NCBI RefSeq assembly: GCF_011813015.1
Contig: NZ_QHLQ01000003.1
Coordinates: forward strand, 62,001 to 126,000
Origin: Parasedimentitalea denitrificans
GTDB lineage: Bacteria > Pseudomonadota > Alphaproteobacteria > Rhodobacterales > Rhodobacteraceae
Length of the DNA stretch: 64,000 nucleotides
Direction: 5' to 3'
Shown here: piece by piece, positions 25,440 to 34,855 of the stretch
Numbering within the stretch: position 1 is the first letter of the stretch
How the letters are laid out: every line of letters begins with the position of its first letter
Program-made: the position numbers and the translations under genes
The notes under the pieces: model-generated
Seen by the model: the letters and a program-made list of their open reading frames with translations, nothing else
Told to the model about the DNA's origin: nothing
Databases searched by the model: none

Positions 25440-26129
25440 TTATCCCATTGCAACCTCGACAGGACGAAGGTCCAAGATTTGATCGAAAGCCGCCCGCCCT
25501 GGCGCCGTCACCAACAGCCCACGTTTATGGGCATGGCGCTTTAGCCAGCCTGCTTCCATCCCGTGGGTCAGGATCTGCCGTCCCAGCGGCCCTGCCACAT
25601 GCGGTTGGCGTTCTGTCCAGTCCAAACAGGGACGAACAAATGGCTTTTGCCCGACGCGATCAGGGAGTGTCACTCCGATCCGGTGCCATACCTCGGATGA
25701 AACAGCGCGATAACCGCCGTTGTCCTCGACCAGCATGCCGCGGGCTAGAAACGCCTTGGTCAAGTTCACCGCCAAAGGTCCAGCAAGGTGATCATAACAA
25801 CTGCGCACCGTGGCCAAATCGCCCGCCTTGCGTTGCTGATTGCGGTAGAGACTGTCCGCTGGCGCAATCGCCGCCAGCTGCTCTAGAGCCTGTGCGACCT
25901 CGGGGCTGGTAAGCCGATGATAAACACAGCGACCGCTTTTCTCTGCTGTGACCAGCCCGGCATCCTGCAACATCCGCAGATGTGCGGTGGCCGTCTGCGG
26001 AGTGATGCCGGCAGCACTGGCCAGCTCTTTGTTGGTGTAGGCACGCCCCTCCATCAGCTCGCACAGCATGCGGGTGCGGCTAGCGTCGCTGATGGCCTGG
26101 CCAATAATATCAAAACGAGGAGTTGTCAT
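25440..26129 (-). CDS. ArsR-family winged-helix regulator with C-terminal extension
   Basis: A 229-aa protein. The N-terminal ~90 residues are an ArsR-type winged helix (SDASRTRMLCELMEGRAYTNKELASAAGITPQTATAHLRMLQDAGLV, wing EKSGRCVYHRL). The C-terminal ~130 residues are a separate domain rich in Arg and Trp found in longer members of the family. Neither a canonical metal site nor a ligand is evident. It stands alone between DUF2794 and imuB, on the same strand as both, without overlap. Targets cannot be predicted. Confidence 0.82.
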   Translation of the reverse strand: MTTPRFDIIGQAISDASRTRMLCELMEGRAYTNKELASAAGITPQTATAHLRMLQDAGLVTAEKSGRCVYHRLTSPEVAQALEQLAAIAPADSLYRNQQRKAGDLATVRSCYDHLAGPLAVNLTKAFLARGMLVEDNGGYRAVSSEVWHRIGVTLPDRVGQKPFVRPCLDWTERQPHVAGPLGRQILTHGMEAGWLKRHAHKRGLLVTAPGRAAFDQILDLRPVEVAMG

Positions 26130-26193
26130 GGCAGTAGTCTATCGCGGGCTGGACTGTGACCCTATTAAAAACGTTTCGCCGGGGGACGAAATG

Positions 26194-27873
26194 TCAGGCA
26201 AAGCTGCCTTGGCAAAACCAACCCGACGACAACCCGCCGCCATGGGCATAGAACAGCCACAGCCGCGCCCCGGATGAGGTCAGCACGACCCAATAGTCCC
26301 GTACCCCACTGCGCCAATTGGGATCATCCAGCCACCATTCCGGGGCAATCCGTTCGGGGCCGCGCGCCTGGGCCAGCTGCCAGTCCTGCCCGCGCCAGCG
26401 AAACTGAGGGGACAACACCGGGCTGTCACTGGCATTGACCAGTTCAGGTTTCCACAACAGCAGCGGCCGTGGTTGCGGTGCGGCTGGCCAGTTCGCCGCC
26501 GGTTCGGACCAGGCGGCTGCCAGTACCTTGGCCGTCTTTTCCGGGATGTGAGTATCAACCGGGTGGTAGCGAGTGATTGATTCTAGCCCAACCCGCGCGC
26601 CCAGACGGCCAATCAGATCCTCTAACCCGTTGCCACCCTCGGCCCGCTGTTGTGCCGCCGCCCCCGCCTGTACATGCCCCGCCACCGTACGCGCGTGGAT
26701 CGGTTCGACCTGCAGCGCCTCAAGCCGTAGCATATCAATGCCATAGCCCGCATCTATCTGATCCAGTTTCATTTCCAGCAATGGGCGAATACGGACCGGA
26801 TCGCGCAAGGGACGGGCCAACCCCACCACAACCATTTCGGCGGCCTGATCAGTGCGATGCGCCTCAAGCCGCAGGGTGCGCACCCCCTTGCCGCGCTCTT
26901 CTAGCCGGGCACAAAGGCGTGGAAGCATGCGATCAACCCCGGCCATCAAATCGTCAATCAGCCCTATGGGTTCAGGCAATGTCAGCCGCACCGCAAAGTG
27001 ATCCGGCGCAAGACCGGGTGAGACCGGTTCAGGGGCACTGCCCATTGCCTGATCCAAGCGCATCACCAGCCCACGGCCAAAGCGGCGGGCCAGACTGGCG
27101 CGGGGTTGATCCATCAATTCCCCAATCCGACGCAGACCAAGACGGTTCAACTGGGCCACCATCGCCCCTTCGATCCGCAGCGCAGCCACAGGCAGTGGGG
27201 CAAGCGCGCCGTAGGTCTGCCCCGGCTCAGCAATCCGAGCCACCCCATGCGGCAAGGCCACCATCTGCGGAGCCGCGCCACCACGGGTCCAATGCCGCCG
27301 TTTGGCGCTGTCCTTGGGGGTGCGTTTCTGCGCTCTGGCCCGTGTTGCCCGCGCTTCTTGCGAGATGGCATCCCCCGATCGATCTGACCCTGCCTGCACC
27401 CCGGCGTAGCGTGCCAAGGCCCAGGCCCCACCCAAGGTATCGGCCATGCCCAATTGCACGCCAAGCCCCATGTCGGTGCAGTCCTCCTCGATCTGGGCAA
27501 GCATCCCTGTCTCGCCGCCAAACAGATGCGCGCAGCCGGTCAGGTCAATCACTAACCCATCCGTCTCCTGCTCTGCCACCCAAGGGCTGTATTTCCCCGC
27601 CCAGCGCCGCAGCGCCGTCAGAAAAGCCGCCTCGGCCGGAACGTTACGGCTGCGGGTTAGCAGATGGCCGCACATGGCATGCGCGTCACGCACCGATTGC
27701 CCAACCGACAAGCCTTCGGACAAAGCTGCACTATTTAACGCAGAAATAACCTGTGTGTTGGAGAGTTCTTCAACCACGGCCAGCGGCCCGGCAATGCTGC
27801 CCCGTTTTGTCCGCATGATGCGATCAGCGCCTAAGCGCGGAAACCAGAGCGACAGAATACGACGATGAGACAT
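26194..27873 (-). CDS. imuB: ImuB, catalytically inactive Y-family polymerase homologue
   Basis: A 559-aa Y-family (DinB-like) protein. It opens RRILSLWFPRLGADRI and lacks the catalytic acidic set of active polymerases, as is typical of ImuB. In the ImuA-ImuB-DnaE2 mutasome, ImuB is the hub that binds the beta clamp and recruits DnaE2 for damage-induced mutagenesis. The central QxxRLG-type segment AQLNRLGLRRIGEL and the long C-terminal part are present. imuA and dnaE2 are not adjacent: dnaE2 is at 48940-51828 and I found no imuA. A LexA-type box lies 72 bp upstream of the start. Confidence 0.88.
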   Translation of the reverse strand: MSHRRILSLWFPRLGADRIMRTKRGSIAGPLAVVEELSNTQVISALNSAALSEGLSVGQSVRDAHAMCGHLLTRSRNVPAEAAFLTALRRWAGKYSPWVAEQETDGLVIDLTGCAHLFGGETGMLAQIEEDCTDMGLGVQLGMADTLGGAWALARYAGVQAGSDRSGDAISQEARATRARAQKRTPKDSAKRRHWTRGGAAPQMVALPHGVARIAEPGQTYGALAPLPVAALRIEGAMVAQLNRLGLRRIGELMDQPRASLARRFGRGLVMRLDQAMGSAPEPVSPGLAPDHFAVRLTLPEPIGLIDDLMAGVDRMLPRLCARLEERGKGVRTLRLEAHRTDQAAEMVVVGLARPLRDPVRIRPLLEMKLDQIDAGYGIDMLRLEALQVEPIHARTVAGHVQAGAAAQQRAEGGNGLEDLIGRLGARVGLESITRYHPVDTHIPEKTAKVLAAAWSEPAANWPAAPQPRPLLLWKPELVNASDSPVLSPQFRWRGQDWQLAQARGPERIAPEWWLDDPNWRSGVRDYWVVLTSSGARLWLFYAHGGGLSSGWFCQGSFA

Positions 27874-27944
27874 GGCGGGTAATGTGCAGACTTCTGGCGC
27901 GTGGTGATAAATGCTAGGGTACGATTATAGGCAGGACGATGCGT

Positions 27945-27959
27945 GTTCTCTTTTTGTTC
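27945..27959. promoter_or_regulatory. SOS (LexA) box upstream of imuB
   Basis: GTTC-N7-GTTC (GTTC 27945-27948, spacer TCTTTTT, GTTC 27956-27959) matches the alphaproteobacterial LexA site exactly. It lies in the divergent region between imuB and the cytochrome gene and is assigned to imuB by function. Confidence 0.82.
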
Positions 27960-28007
27960 CACTAATTCGATTCGGTCAATGACGTCACTCAACTGCGGAG
28001 ATCACCT

Positions 28008-28484
28008 GTGAACCATCCCCTTTTCCGCCTTCCAGTGCCTGCCATATTGGCCGTGACGTTTGCGCTGACTGTGCCCGCCCTAACAGCGCAGGAAAAAATC
28101 ACCAACAAAGGTGTGAAAAAGCGTGTGGCCCTGATGCTCTCTGCCCAGGGTGCCGTAACCACCCTGACGGAAATGATGGCCGGACGCATGGTGTTTGACG
28201 CTGGTCAAGCCCGCGCAGCAAGGCGCGTTCTGGTCCAGACAAGCAGCAGCACTTCCAGACGGTTCAGAAAACCGCACCAAGACCCACTGTCTAACGCACG
28301 GCCCGATATTTGGACTTACTGGGAAGAGTTCAGCACACACGCGGATATTTCTGAGCAAGCTGCCAAACAACTCAACACATATTCACTCAGCGGGTTACAG
28401 CGCACCCTACCCAACGTGTTGCATAGCTGTCTAAGCTGCCACGAGCGGTTCCGAGAAACACCCAACGAGTTTGTAACTCACTAA
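28008..28484 (+). CDS. Cytochrome c' / c556-type protein
   Basis: A 158-aa periplasmic haem protein. An N-terminal Sec signal peptide (hydrophobic PVPAILAVTFALTVPALTA) is followed by a helical body, and the haem motif CLSCH lies near the C-terminus, as in the four-helix cytochrome c' family. Such proteins bind NO or shuttle electrons; the exact role is not known here. The start is GTG at 28008 after GCGGAG. It is divergent from imuB and runs convergently into the TetR gene with only 15 bp between stops. Confidence 0.82.
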   Translation: MNHPLFRLPVPAILAVTFALTVPALTAQEKITNKGVKKRVALMLSAQGAVTTLTEMMAGRMVFDAGQARAARRVLVQTSSSTSRRFRKPHQDPLSNARPDIWTYWEEFSTHADISEQAAKQLNTYSLSGLQRTLPNVLHSCLSCHERFRETPNEFVTH

Positions 28485-28499
28485 AGCAGAGGAACCGTC

Positions 28500-29117
28500 T
28501 CAGGCCCCATACCGTGCCAGGAAGGTTTCGACTGCACCTGCAATCACCCTTTCACGCTCGGCCTCGGTGAATTCGGTATCGATGTTGAAAACCATACGCG
28601 GAAACAAGTCAGCCTTGCACAGCTCAGCCAGCTGGTCAGCCGCCAAGTCAAAATCCTTGATCCTTAGCTCGCCCCGCTCAGTCGCCTGCTCCAAATATTC
28701 TTTAACCCGCGCACGGACCATCATCGGGCCACTTTCGTAGAACTGGCGCCCAAGATCAGGGAAACGGTCCGCCTCGGCCACACAGATCCGGAACATCTTT
28801 TGCCCGAAATCCGACAGAATCACCGACAGGATTTGCCGGGCCGCCACAGTCAGGGCTTCTTGTGGCGTGCAGCAGGTTTCAACCATATCAACCGCGTCAC
28901 AGGCCTGACGCGCGCACTCGTTCCGGGCCACTTCCATGAACAACAAACGCTTGTCGGGAAAATAGCTATATAGTGTGGCCTTAGACACACCAGCGGCACG
29001 CGCAATGTCATCAACGCTCGCGCCTTCGAACCCATCCGCCATGAACACATCCCGTGCGCCTTTCAACACCTGATCAAATTTGCGTCCGGTCCGCAGGATA
29101 GTGGCTGGCTGATTCAT
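28500..29117 (-). CDS. TetR-family transcriptional regulator
   Basis: A 205-aa regulator with an N-terminal helix-turn-helix (VDDIARAAGVSKATLYSYFPDKRLLF, about residues 35-60) and a C-terminal ligand-binding helical domain (TetR_C type). The ATG follows AAGGGAA. It is divergent from mbfA, with 138 bp between the starts. It may regulate itself or its neighbour, but the iron-type box near mbfA suggests that mbfA has a different master. Confidence 0.85.
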   Translation of the reverse strand: MNQPATILRTGRKFDQVLKGARDVFMADGFEGASVDDIARAAGVSKATLYSYFPDKRLLFMEVARNECARQACDAVDMVETCCTPQEALTVAARQILSVILSDFGQKMFRICVAEADRFPDLGRQFYESGPMMVRARVKEYLEQATERGELRIKDFDLAADQLAELCKADLFPRMVFNIDTEFTEAERERVIAGAVETFLARYGA

Positions 29118-29228
29118 CGAATTCCCTTCAAGGCGCTGGCGGTTGTCATTTGATGTAACTTAGCCTGTCAGGGCTGCCTTCAACAACCATTCTCACACAG
29201 GCTTGTGTCCTCTCGCAAAGATGATAAC

Positions 29229-29245
29229 TCTAGAACCATTCTAAA
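29229..29245 (+). promoter_or_regulatory. Irr-type iron control box before mbfA
   Basis: TCTAGAA-CCA-TTCTAAA is an inverted repeat that matches the alphaproteobacterial iron-control element (TTTAGAA-N3-TTCTAAA as I recall it) with one change. It ends 10 bp before the mbfA start codon, overlapping the leader, a position suited to repression. Confidence 0.65.
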
Positions 29246-29255
29246 AGGGGTAGCC

Positions 29256-30230
29256 ATGCGTTTCTTTTCCCACCGCAAACACTTTTCTGAGCTCAGTGAG
29301 CAGGAAATCATCGCTCTAGCCATTTCGTCCGAGGAAGATGATGCAAGGATCTATCGCAGCTTTGCTGAGCGGCTACGCAGTGAGTTTCCGGCCACAGCCA
29401 CTGTATTCGACGGGATGGCCGAGGAAGAAGGCCAGCATAGAGCCCTGCTTATTACACTTTACCAAGATCGATTTGGCCCCACAATTCCATTGATTCGCCG
29501 CGAACATGTGGCTGGGTTTTACGCGCGCCGTCCAATTTGGTTGCAAAACACGTTGAGCTTGGAACGGATGCGTGGCGAAGCAAAAGCAATGGAACGAAAC
29601 GCCGAGCGGTTCTACCTGGCCGCTGCTGCCCGCAGCAAGGATGCCAACACCCGTAAACTGCTAGGCGATCTAGCCGCCGAAGAAGCCGGGCACCAAATAG
29701 CCGCCGAAGGACTAGAGCAGGCACATCTGACCGAAGACACTTTGGCCCGCGAGGACGACACTGCCCGACGACAATTCATCCTGACCTGGGTGCAGCCAGG
29801 GTTGGCCGGCCTGATGGATGGCTCGGTGTCAACACTGGCACCAATTTTTGCCGTCGCCTTTGCCACACAGGACACCTGGACCACATTTCTTGTCGGCATT
29901 GCCGCCTCGGTCGGGGCTGGGATATCGATGGGATTCACCGAGGCCGCATCGGACGATGGGGCCCTGTCGGGTCGCGGCTCTCCATTCAAGCGGGGTTTCG
30001 CGTCTGGGATCATGACAACAGTCGGTGGGCTGGGACATGCCCTGCCCTATCTTCTGACTGATTTCTGGACCGCCACCAGCCTAGCAATTGCCGTGGTTTT
30101 TGTTGAGCTTTGGGCCATTGCCTGGATACAAAACCGGTATATGGAGACGCCTTTCTGGCGCGCTGTCCTGCAAGTGGTCTTAGGAGGTGCATTGGTTCTA
30201 GGCGCTGGTGTGTTGATCGGCAGTGGCTAG
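29256..30230 (+). CDS. mbfA: MbfA, ferritin-like / VIT1-type iron exporter
   Basis: A 324-aa fusion. The N-terminal ferritin/rubrerythrin-like domain (about residues 10-160) carries di-iron Glu/His motifs (EEDDARIYR, MAEEEGQHR, LAAEEAGH). The C-terminal VIT1/CCC1-type membrane domain has about five helices (residues 175-324), starting VQPGLAGLMDGSVSTLAPIFA. MbfA proteins export iron across the inner membrane and protect against iron and peroxide stress. The ATG at 29256 follows AAAAGGGG. The Irr-like box immediately upstream predicts derepression when iron is plentiful. Confidence 0.9.
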   Translation: MRFFSHRKHFSELSEQEIIALAISSEEDDARIYRSFAERLRSEFPATATVFDGMAEEEGQHRALLITLYQDRFGPTIPLIRREHVAGFYARRPIWLQNTLSLERMRGEAKAMERNAERFYLAAAARSKDANTRKLLGDLAAEEAGHQIAAEGLEQAHLTEDTLAREDDTARRQFILTWVQPGLAGLMDGSVSTLAPIFAVAFATQDTWTTFLVGIAASVGAGISMGFTEAASDDGALSGRGSPFKRGFASGIMTTVGGLGHALPYLLTDFWTATSLAIAVVFVELWAIAWIQNRYMETPFWRAVLQVVLGGALVLGAGVLIGSG

Positions 30231-30240
30231 AACCCGCCTC

Positions 30241-30466
30241 TGAACGCTCCCGCGTTCACTGGCATGAACTTGGGCATGGCGCCGCGCAAGCGCGGCGCCA
30301 CCGGGGCCAGCCCCAGACCCCAGAGTACTTTGAGCAAAAAGAAGGGTAAACCCTCTTTTCCAATTCAAAATACCTTAAATGCCGCGCGCTGACGCACCAT
30401 GCAATGGCATGGTGCGCGGCCCAACGGGAGGAGTGTCTCCGTCAGGGGACCGACAACGGACGGGAG
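30241..30466 (+). repeat. Composite structured element, copy A (upstream of AEC gene)
   Basis: This fills most of the 312-bp gap between mbfA and the AEC transporter gene. It contains hairpin 1 (TGAACGC/GCGTTCA, 30241-30258) and CTTGGGCAT followed by hairpin 2 (perfect 10-bp stem, 30278-30299). Hairpin 3 follows (CGCACCATGC/GCATGGTGCG, 30393-30416), then the core CGGCCCAACGGG ... CGACAACGGACGGGAG ending at 30466, 77 bp before the start at 30543. The same order appears at 57943-58104, and hairpin 3 plus core at 51885-51954. Confidence 0.7.
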
Positions 30467-30542
30467 CGCGTGGATAAGGTCTTGTCCAGCGCAGTGGAAT
30501 TAGTGCTTTGCCTGAGTTGTGTAGCGGGATACCACTTGGGGC

Positions 30543-31484
30543 ATGATTGATATCTTCCTCAGAACACTGCCCTTTTTCGCCATTATTGGGCTTGGATATT
30601 GGGCCGGACGCACGCGTTTTTTTAGCGCTGAGGCGACGGCCTATCTGACCAAGTTCGTATTCTTCTTTGCCCTGTCAGCGATGATCTTTCGCTTTGCGGC
30701 CAACCTGTCCTTTGCCGAGATTTTTGATCTGCGGCTGATCCTTGGGTACCTGGAGGGAACCTTGGCAGTCTATTTGCTGGTCACATTGGTCGCCGCACTG
30801 CGAGGGTTGGATATGCCGACCGCTGCGGTGGAGGCGCAATGTGCAGCAATTGGCAATGTAGGATTTCTGGGCCTGCCGATGATGGTGATCCTGTTTGGCG
30901 AGGCCTCGATCGGGCCGATGATGCTGGTGCTAAGCGTCGATTTGGTGGTGTTTTCATCGCTGATTGTCATCTTGATCAATGCTGGCCGTGGCTCTGGGCT
31001 GGGACTGGACACGTTGAAAATGGTGGCAACCGGGTTGATTAAAAACCCGATGATTGTTTCGATCTGCGCTGGGTTGAGCTGGTCGGCTTTGGCCTTACCT
31101 ATCCCCGCACCCGCAAATGAATTTTTGACCATCTTGGGTGGCGCGGCAACGCCGGGCGCATTGTTTGCGATTGGTGCCTCGCTAGCTGACAAATCCGCAG
31201 AAAGGGTTCAAATCGCGGCTTGGCTTGGTTTTGCCAAGCTGGCGCTGCACCCGCTGTTTGTAGCTATCGGAGTTTTGTGGTTGTTTCCGCTGGACGCCTA
31301 CTCTGCCACTGTCGTTATTGCTGCGGCAGCCCTGCCTGTGGCAGGGAACGTCTACATGCTGGCACAGCATTATGGCGTGGCTCCACAGCGGGTTTCAGCG
31401 GCGATATTGCTCTCGACCATGGCCTCGATCCTGACCGTACCTTTGGTAATCACCGGGATCGGCACCTTGGTTTCTTTGCGCTGA
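30543..31484 (+). CDS. AEC family transporter
   Basis: A 313-aa inner-membrane protein of the auxin efflux carrier (AEC) family with about ten hydrophobic helices arranged as two five-helix halves. It begins with a membrane segment (FLRTLPFFAIIGLGYWAGR). Characterised bacterial relatives move malate, malonate or similar acids. The substrate here is unknown. The upstream ribosome site is weak (TTGGGGC). A composite structured element ends 77 bp before the start. It is monocistronic. Confidence 0.85.
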   Translation: MIDIFLRTLPFFAIIGLGYWAGRTRFFSAEATAYLTKFVFFFALSAMIFRFAANLSFAEIFDLRLILGYLEGTLAVYLLVTLVAALRGLDMPTAAVEAQCAAIGNVGFLGLPMMVILFGEASIGPMMLVLSVDLVVFSSLIVILINAGRGSGLGLDTLKMVATGLIKNPMIVSICAGLSWSALALPIPAPANEFLTILGGAATPGALFAIGASLADKSAERVQIAAWLGFAKLALHPLFVAIGVLWLFPLDAYSATVVIAAAALPVAGNVYMLAQHYGVAPQRVSAAILLSTMASILTVPLVITGIGTLVSLR

Positions 31485-31605
31485 AACAACCTATTCGCAG
31501 GCAACAGGCCAGAAATCGCACAAAAATCCCTACTGCGACTGCGCATCCTCTGGACCCTTGGGCCACCGCCCGGTAGCGGTAGGCAACCAAATCAGGAGGC
31601 GATTG

Positions 31606-32439
31606 ATGGAAATTCTGTCAGAGAACCGAGCCTTTGGCGGCACACAGGGTGTGTACCGGCATGCCAGCACGGCAACCCAATGCGACATGACCTTTGGCCT
31701 GTTCCTGCCCGAAGAGGCAAAAGACGGCCCGGTGCCGGTATTATGGTACCTGTCGGGGCTGACCTGCACCCATGAAAACGCCATGACCAAAGCAGGTGCG
31801 CAGGCCTGGGCAGCAGAGCAAGGGATTGCACTGGTGTTTCCTGACACCAGCCCCCGTGGTGAGGGCATCGCCGATGACGAGGCCTATGATCTGGGTCAGG
31901 GCGCTGGGTTTTATGTCAACGCCACGCAGGCACCGTGGGCCCCGCATTTCAACATGTGGGATTATCTAGCGAGTGAGCTGCCCGAATTATTGGGCGAAAG
32001 CTTTGCAGTGGATCTGAATCGTCAGGCCATTACCGGCCACTCGATGGGCGGCCATGGTGCGCTAACGCTGGCGATGGGGCTGCCGGGACGGTTCCGCTCG
32101 GTCTCCGCCTTTGCGCCGATTTGCAATCCGAGCGCCAGTGACTGGGGGCGCAAGCAGCTGACCGCCTATTTGGGTGAAGACGAGGCCAAATGGGCGCGCC
32201 ATGACGCCACCCAGATGATGCGCGAAACAGGGTTTGACGGGCCCGTCTTGATCGACGCCGGCACGACCGACCAGTTCATCGACCTGCTGCAACCCGAAGC
32301 CTTGGCGCAAGCCATGACAGCACGACGTCAGGAGGGCACGCTACGATTGCAGCGTGGCTATGACCACAGCTATTTCTTTGTCTCCACGTTCATCGAAGAG
32401 CACATCACCTTTCACGCCGAAGCGCTTTACCGGGACTGA
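31606..32439 (+). CDS. fghA: S-formylglutathione hydrolase
   Basis: A 277-aa alpha/beta hydrolase (esterase D family) that releases formate from S-formylglutathione, the second step of glutathione-dependent formaldehyde detoxification. The catalytic triad is visible: Ser146 (GHSMGGH), Asp222 and His254 (YDHSYFF). The opening FGGTQGVYRH and LSGLTCTHENAM are typical. The ATG at 31606 follows AGGAGG. The glutathione-dependent formaldehyde dehydrogenase gene is not adjacent. sthA begins 3 bp after the stop, so the two are cotranscribed. Confidence 0.92.
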   Translation: MEILSENRAFGGTQGVYRHASTATQCDMTFGLFLPEEAKDGPVPVLWYLSGLTCTHENAMTKAGAQAWAAEQGIALVFPDTSPRGEGIADDEAYDLGQGAGFYVNATQAPWAPHFNMWDYLASELPELLGESFAVDLNRQAITGHSMGGHGALTLAMGLPGRFRSVSAFAPICNPSASDWGRKQLTAYLGEDEAKWARHDATQMMRETGFDGPVLIDAGTTDQFIDLLQPEALAQAMTARRQEGTLRLQRGYDHSYFFVSTFIEEHITFHAEALYRD

Positions 32440-32442
32440 TCC

Positions 32443-33912
32443 ATGACTGAATACGACTATGACCTCGTCATCATTGGCTCTGGCCCTTCGGGTCGGACCG
32501 CTGCCATCCAAGCTGGTAAACTGAAACGCAAGGTGCTGGTTATCGACCGGCAGGACCGTTTGGGCGGGGTCTCCGTTCACACCGGTACCGTGCCGTCCAA
32601 AACTCTGCGCGAAACCGTGTTAAACCTGAGCGGCTGGCGTGAGCGCAGTTTCTATGGCCGGTCCTACCGGGTGAAAGACCAGATTGCTGCCGAAGACCTG
32701 AAGGCGCGTCTGCATATGACGCTGGACCACGAAGTTGACGTGCTGGAGCACCAGTTCAACCGCAACCATGTGGAATGGCTGCCCGGACTGGCTAAATTTG
32801 TTGGCTCCAACGAGGTTGAGGTCGCGACTGAGGCCGGCGACACCACCCGTGTCACCGGCAAGAACTTCCTGATCGCCACCGGCACCCGTACCTACCGCCC
32901 TGACTATGTACCGTTCAACGGCAAGACCGTGGTAGACGGGGATGAGTTCCTGGAGATGGCCGAGATCCCTCGTTCGCTGATTGTTGTTGGCGCCGGTGTG
33001 ATCGGGGTGGAATATGCCACCATGTTCTCGACCTTGGATGTGCGCGTGACCCTAGTTGAGCCACGTGATACCTTCCTCGATTTCATCGACAGCACGCTGA
33101 TCCAAGACTTTACCCATCAGATCCGCGAAAATGGTGTCGACCTGCGTCTTGGCTCGGCCATCGACAAAATCGAAGACACCGGCAACCACGTCGAAGTGTC
33201 GCTGGACAACGGCCGCCATGTGCGTGGCGAGATGCTGCTGTTTGCAGCTGGTCGTATGGGCAATACCGAAGGGCTGAACCTCAAAGCGGTTGGGCTGGAA
33301 ACTGACCACCGTGGGCGGATTGGCGTTACTCGCAAAACCTATCAAACTGATGTGTCGCATATCTATGCCACCGGTGATGTGATCGGGCACCCCTCGCTGG
33401 CTTCGACATCCTTGCAGCAGGGCCGCGTTGCTGCCTGTCATGCGCTGGGTGTGCCGACCGTTCCCGAAAGCCCCTGGTACCCCTATGGCATCTATTCGGT
33501 ACCGGAAATGTCCACTTGTGGCATGTCCGAGGAAGAGCTGCAGGAACGCGGTGTTCCATATGAGGTCGGCGTGGCCCGCTTCCGCGAAACCTCGCGCGGG
33601 CATATCATGGGGCTGGAACACGGCATGTTGAAAATGCTGATCAGCCTGAAAACCCGCCGGGTGCTGGGCGTTCAGATCGTCGGCGAAGGCGCGACCGAGC
33701 TGATCCACATTGCCCAGGCGGTGCTGAACCTGCAGGGCACCGTGGACTATTTCGTCCAGAACACCTTTAACTACCCAACCCTAGCCGAAGCCTACAAGAT
33801 CGCCGGTCTAGATGCGTTCAACCGGATGCCCATTCCAGATGAGTTCAAGGTGAGAAGCGAGCCTGAACCCGAGAAGAAACCTGCTGCAAAACCGGCTAAG
33901 GGCAAAAAGTAA
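32443..33912 (+). CDS. sthA: Si-specific NAD(P)+ transhydrogenase
   Basis: A 489-aa soluble flavoprotein that exchanges reducing equivalents between NADPH and NAD. It has the FAD motif [10 protein letters not shown] near the N-terminus, a second nucleotide-binding [10 protein letters not shown] in the centre, and the pyridine nucleotide-disulfide dimerisation domain. In the active-site loop [16 protein letters not shown] both cysteines of the disulfide oxidoreductases are missing, which fits transhydrogenase and excludes lipoamide dehydrogenase or glutathione reductase. The C-terminus carries a Lys/Pro/Glu-rich tail. It overlaps yaiI by one base. Confidence 0.88.
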   Translation: MTEYDYDLVIIGSGPSGRTAAIQAGKLKRKVLVIDRQDRLGGVSVHTGTVPSKTLRETVLNLSGWRERSFYGRSYRVKDQIAAEDLKARLHMTLDHEVDVLEHQFNRNHVEWLPGLAKFVGSNEVEVATEAGDTTRVTGKNFLIATGTRTYRPDYVPFNGKTVVDGDEFLEMAEIPRSLIVVGAGVIGVEYATMFSTLDVRVTLVEPRDTFLDFIDSTLIQDFTHQIRENGVDLRLGSAIDKIEDTGNHVEVSLDNGRHVRGEMLLFAAGRMGNTEGLNLKAVGLETDHRGRIGVTRKTYQTDVSHIYATGDVIGHPSLASTSLQQGRVAACHALGVPTVPESPWYPYGIYSVPEMSTCGMSEEELQERGVPYEVGVARFRETSRGHIMGLEHGMLKMLISLKTRRVLGVQIVGEGATELIHIAQAVLNLQGTVDYFVQNTFNYPTLAEAYKIAGLDAFNRMPIPDEFKVRSEPEPEKKPAAKPAKGKK

Positions 33913-34367
33913 TGACACTCTACATCGATGCCGATGCCTGCCCGGTTAAGGACGAGGCCGAGCGGGTCACCACCCGCCATAAGCTGAAGATGTATGTGGT
34001 TTCAAACGGTGGGTTGCGCCCCTCGCGCAATCCATTTGTCGAGAATATCATCGTGGATGCTGGGGCTGATGTCGCTGACATGTGGATCGCTGAACGCTGT
34101 GGCAAAGGCGATGTGGTGGTGACCGGAGACATTCCGTTGGCCGCGAAGTGTATCGAAGCCGGTGCCCGCGTGCTGCGCCATAACGGCGAGGCCTTTACCG
34201 AGGCCAACATCGGCCAGCAACTGGCGATGCGCGATTTAATGGCCGACCTGCGCGCCGCCAACCCGCTGGGCGCAGGCGGCAGCGGTAAGGGGTTTAACAA
34301 AGCAGACCGATCGCGGTTTCTGGAGGCATTGGAGCGCGAAATACGGGCGGCGGCGCGACAGGTCTAG
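33912..34367 (+). CDS. YaiI/YqxD family protein (DUF188)
   Basis: A 151-aa protein of the DUF188 family with the diagnostic opening [16 protein letters not shown] and [20 protein letters not shown]. The fold is PIN-like and nuclease activity has been suggested, but it is not established. The C-terminal [23 protein letters not shown] is conserved in the family. The start codon shares one base with the sthA stop (TAATG), so it is the third gene of the fghA-sthA-yaiI operon. Confidence 0.9.
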   Translation: MTLYIDADACPVKDEAERVTTRHKLKMYVVSNGGLRPSRNPFVENIIVDAGADVADMWIAERCGKGDVVVTGDIPLAAKCIEAGARVLRHNGEAFTEANIGQQLAMRDLMADLRAANPLGAGGSGKGFNKADRSRFLEALEREIRAAARQV

Positions 34368-34441
34368 CCCATCCCCAAGTACCTTGATTGCTTGCCATCT
34401 AAGCGGCAATATCCCTGTAATTTTTCAAACGGGGTATTTCT

Positions 34442-34837
34442 ATGGCCAAACGCGCAGTAATTCCTCCCAAGCTTCGAACAGCGGCAAAGCAACTAAACTT
34501 CTCTCCGGCCATTGTCTCCGGTAATCACGTTTTTCTCACCGGCTCGACCGGAAGTGACTTTGCCGGAAAAATGCCAGAAGAACCCCAAGAACAATTCAGG
34601 AATGCCTTTGACAAGATTGAGCTTGTTTTGCGAGAGGAAGGTCTAACCTTTCAATCAGTCGTCGAAATGACAACCTATCATATTGGCCTTCGCGAACACT
34701 TTGATCTTTTCGACCAAGTCAGGTTGGAGTGTTTTGACGCGCCCTACCCCGCATGGACTGCTGTAGAAGTTGCCGGTTTACGTCGCGAGGGTGCAGTGGT
34801 GGAAATTCGCGTCATTGCCTGCACCGGCGCCACTTGA
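34442..34837 (+). CDS. RidA family protein
   Basis: A 131-aa member of the YjgF/YER057c/UK114 family, a trimeric enamine/imine deaminase fold. Typical segments are ISPAIVSGNHVFLTGSTG, the DKIELVLREEGLTFQSVVEMTTYH helix and the C-terminal VEIRVIACTGAT. Members hydrolyse reactive 2-aminoacrylate-like intermediates; more distant ones have pathway-specific roles. The sequence is not the RidA archetype, so substrate is open. A HAD phosphatase gene follows after 18 bp. Confidence 0.85.
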   Translation: MAKRAVIPPKLRTAAKQLNFSPAIVSGNHVFLTGSTGSDFAGKMPEEPQEQFRNAFDKIELVLREEGLTFQSVVEMTTYHIGLREHFDLFDQVRLECFDAPYPAWTAVEVAGLRREGAVVEIRVIACTGAT

Positions 34838-34855
34838 AACAAAAGGAATTCACCA

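Noticed and set aside
26577..27749. A 390-codon open frame antisense to imuB
   Set aside because: It is a Pro/Arg/Ser-rich shadow produced by GC-rich codons of imuB; it has no domain, no ribosome site, and imuB itself is clearly conserved.
32443..33912. Possible dihydrolipoamide dehydrogenase or glutathione reductase
   Set aside because: The redox-active cysteine pair is missing in the [13 protein letters not shown] loop, which fits a soluble transhydrogenase.
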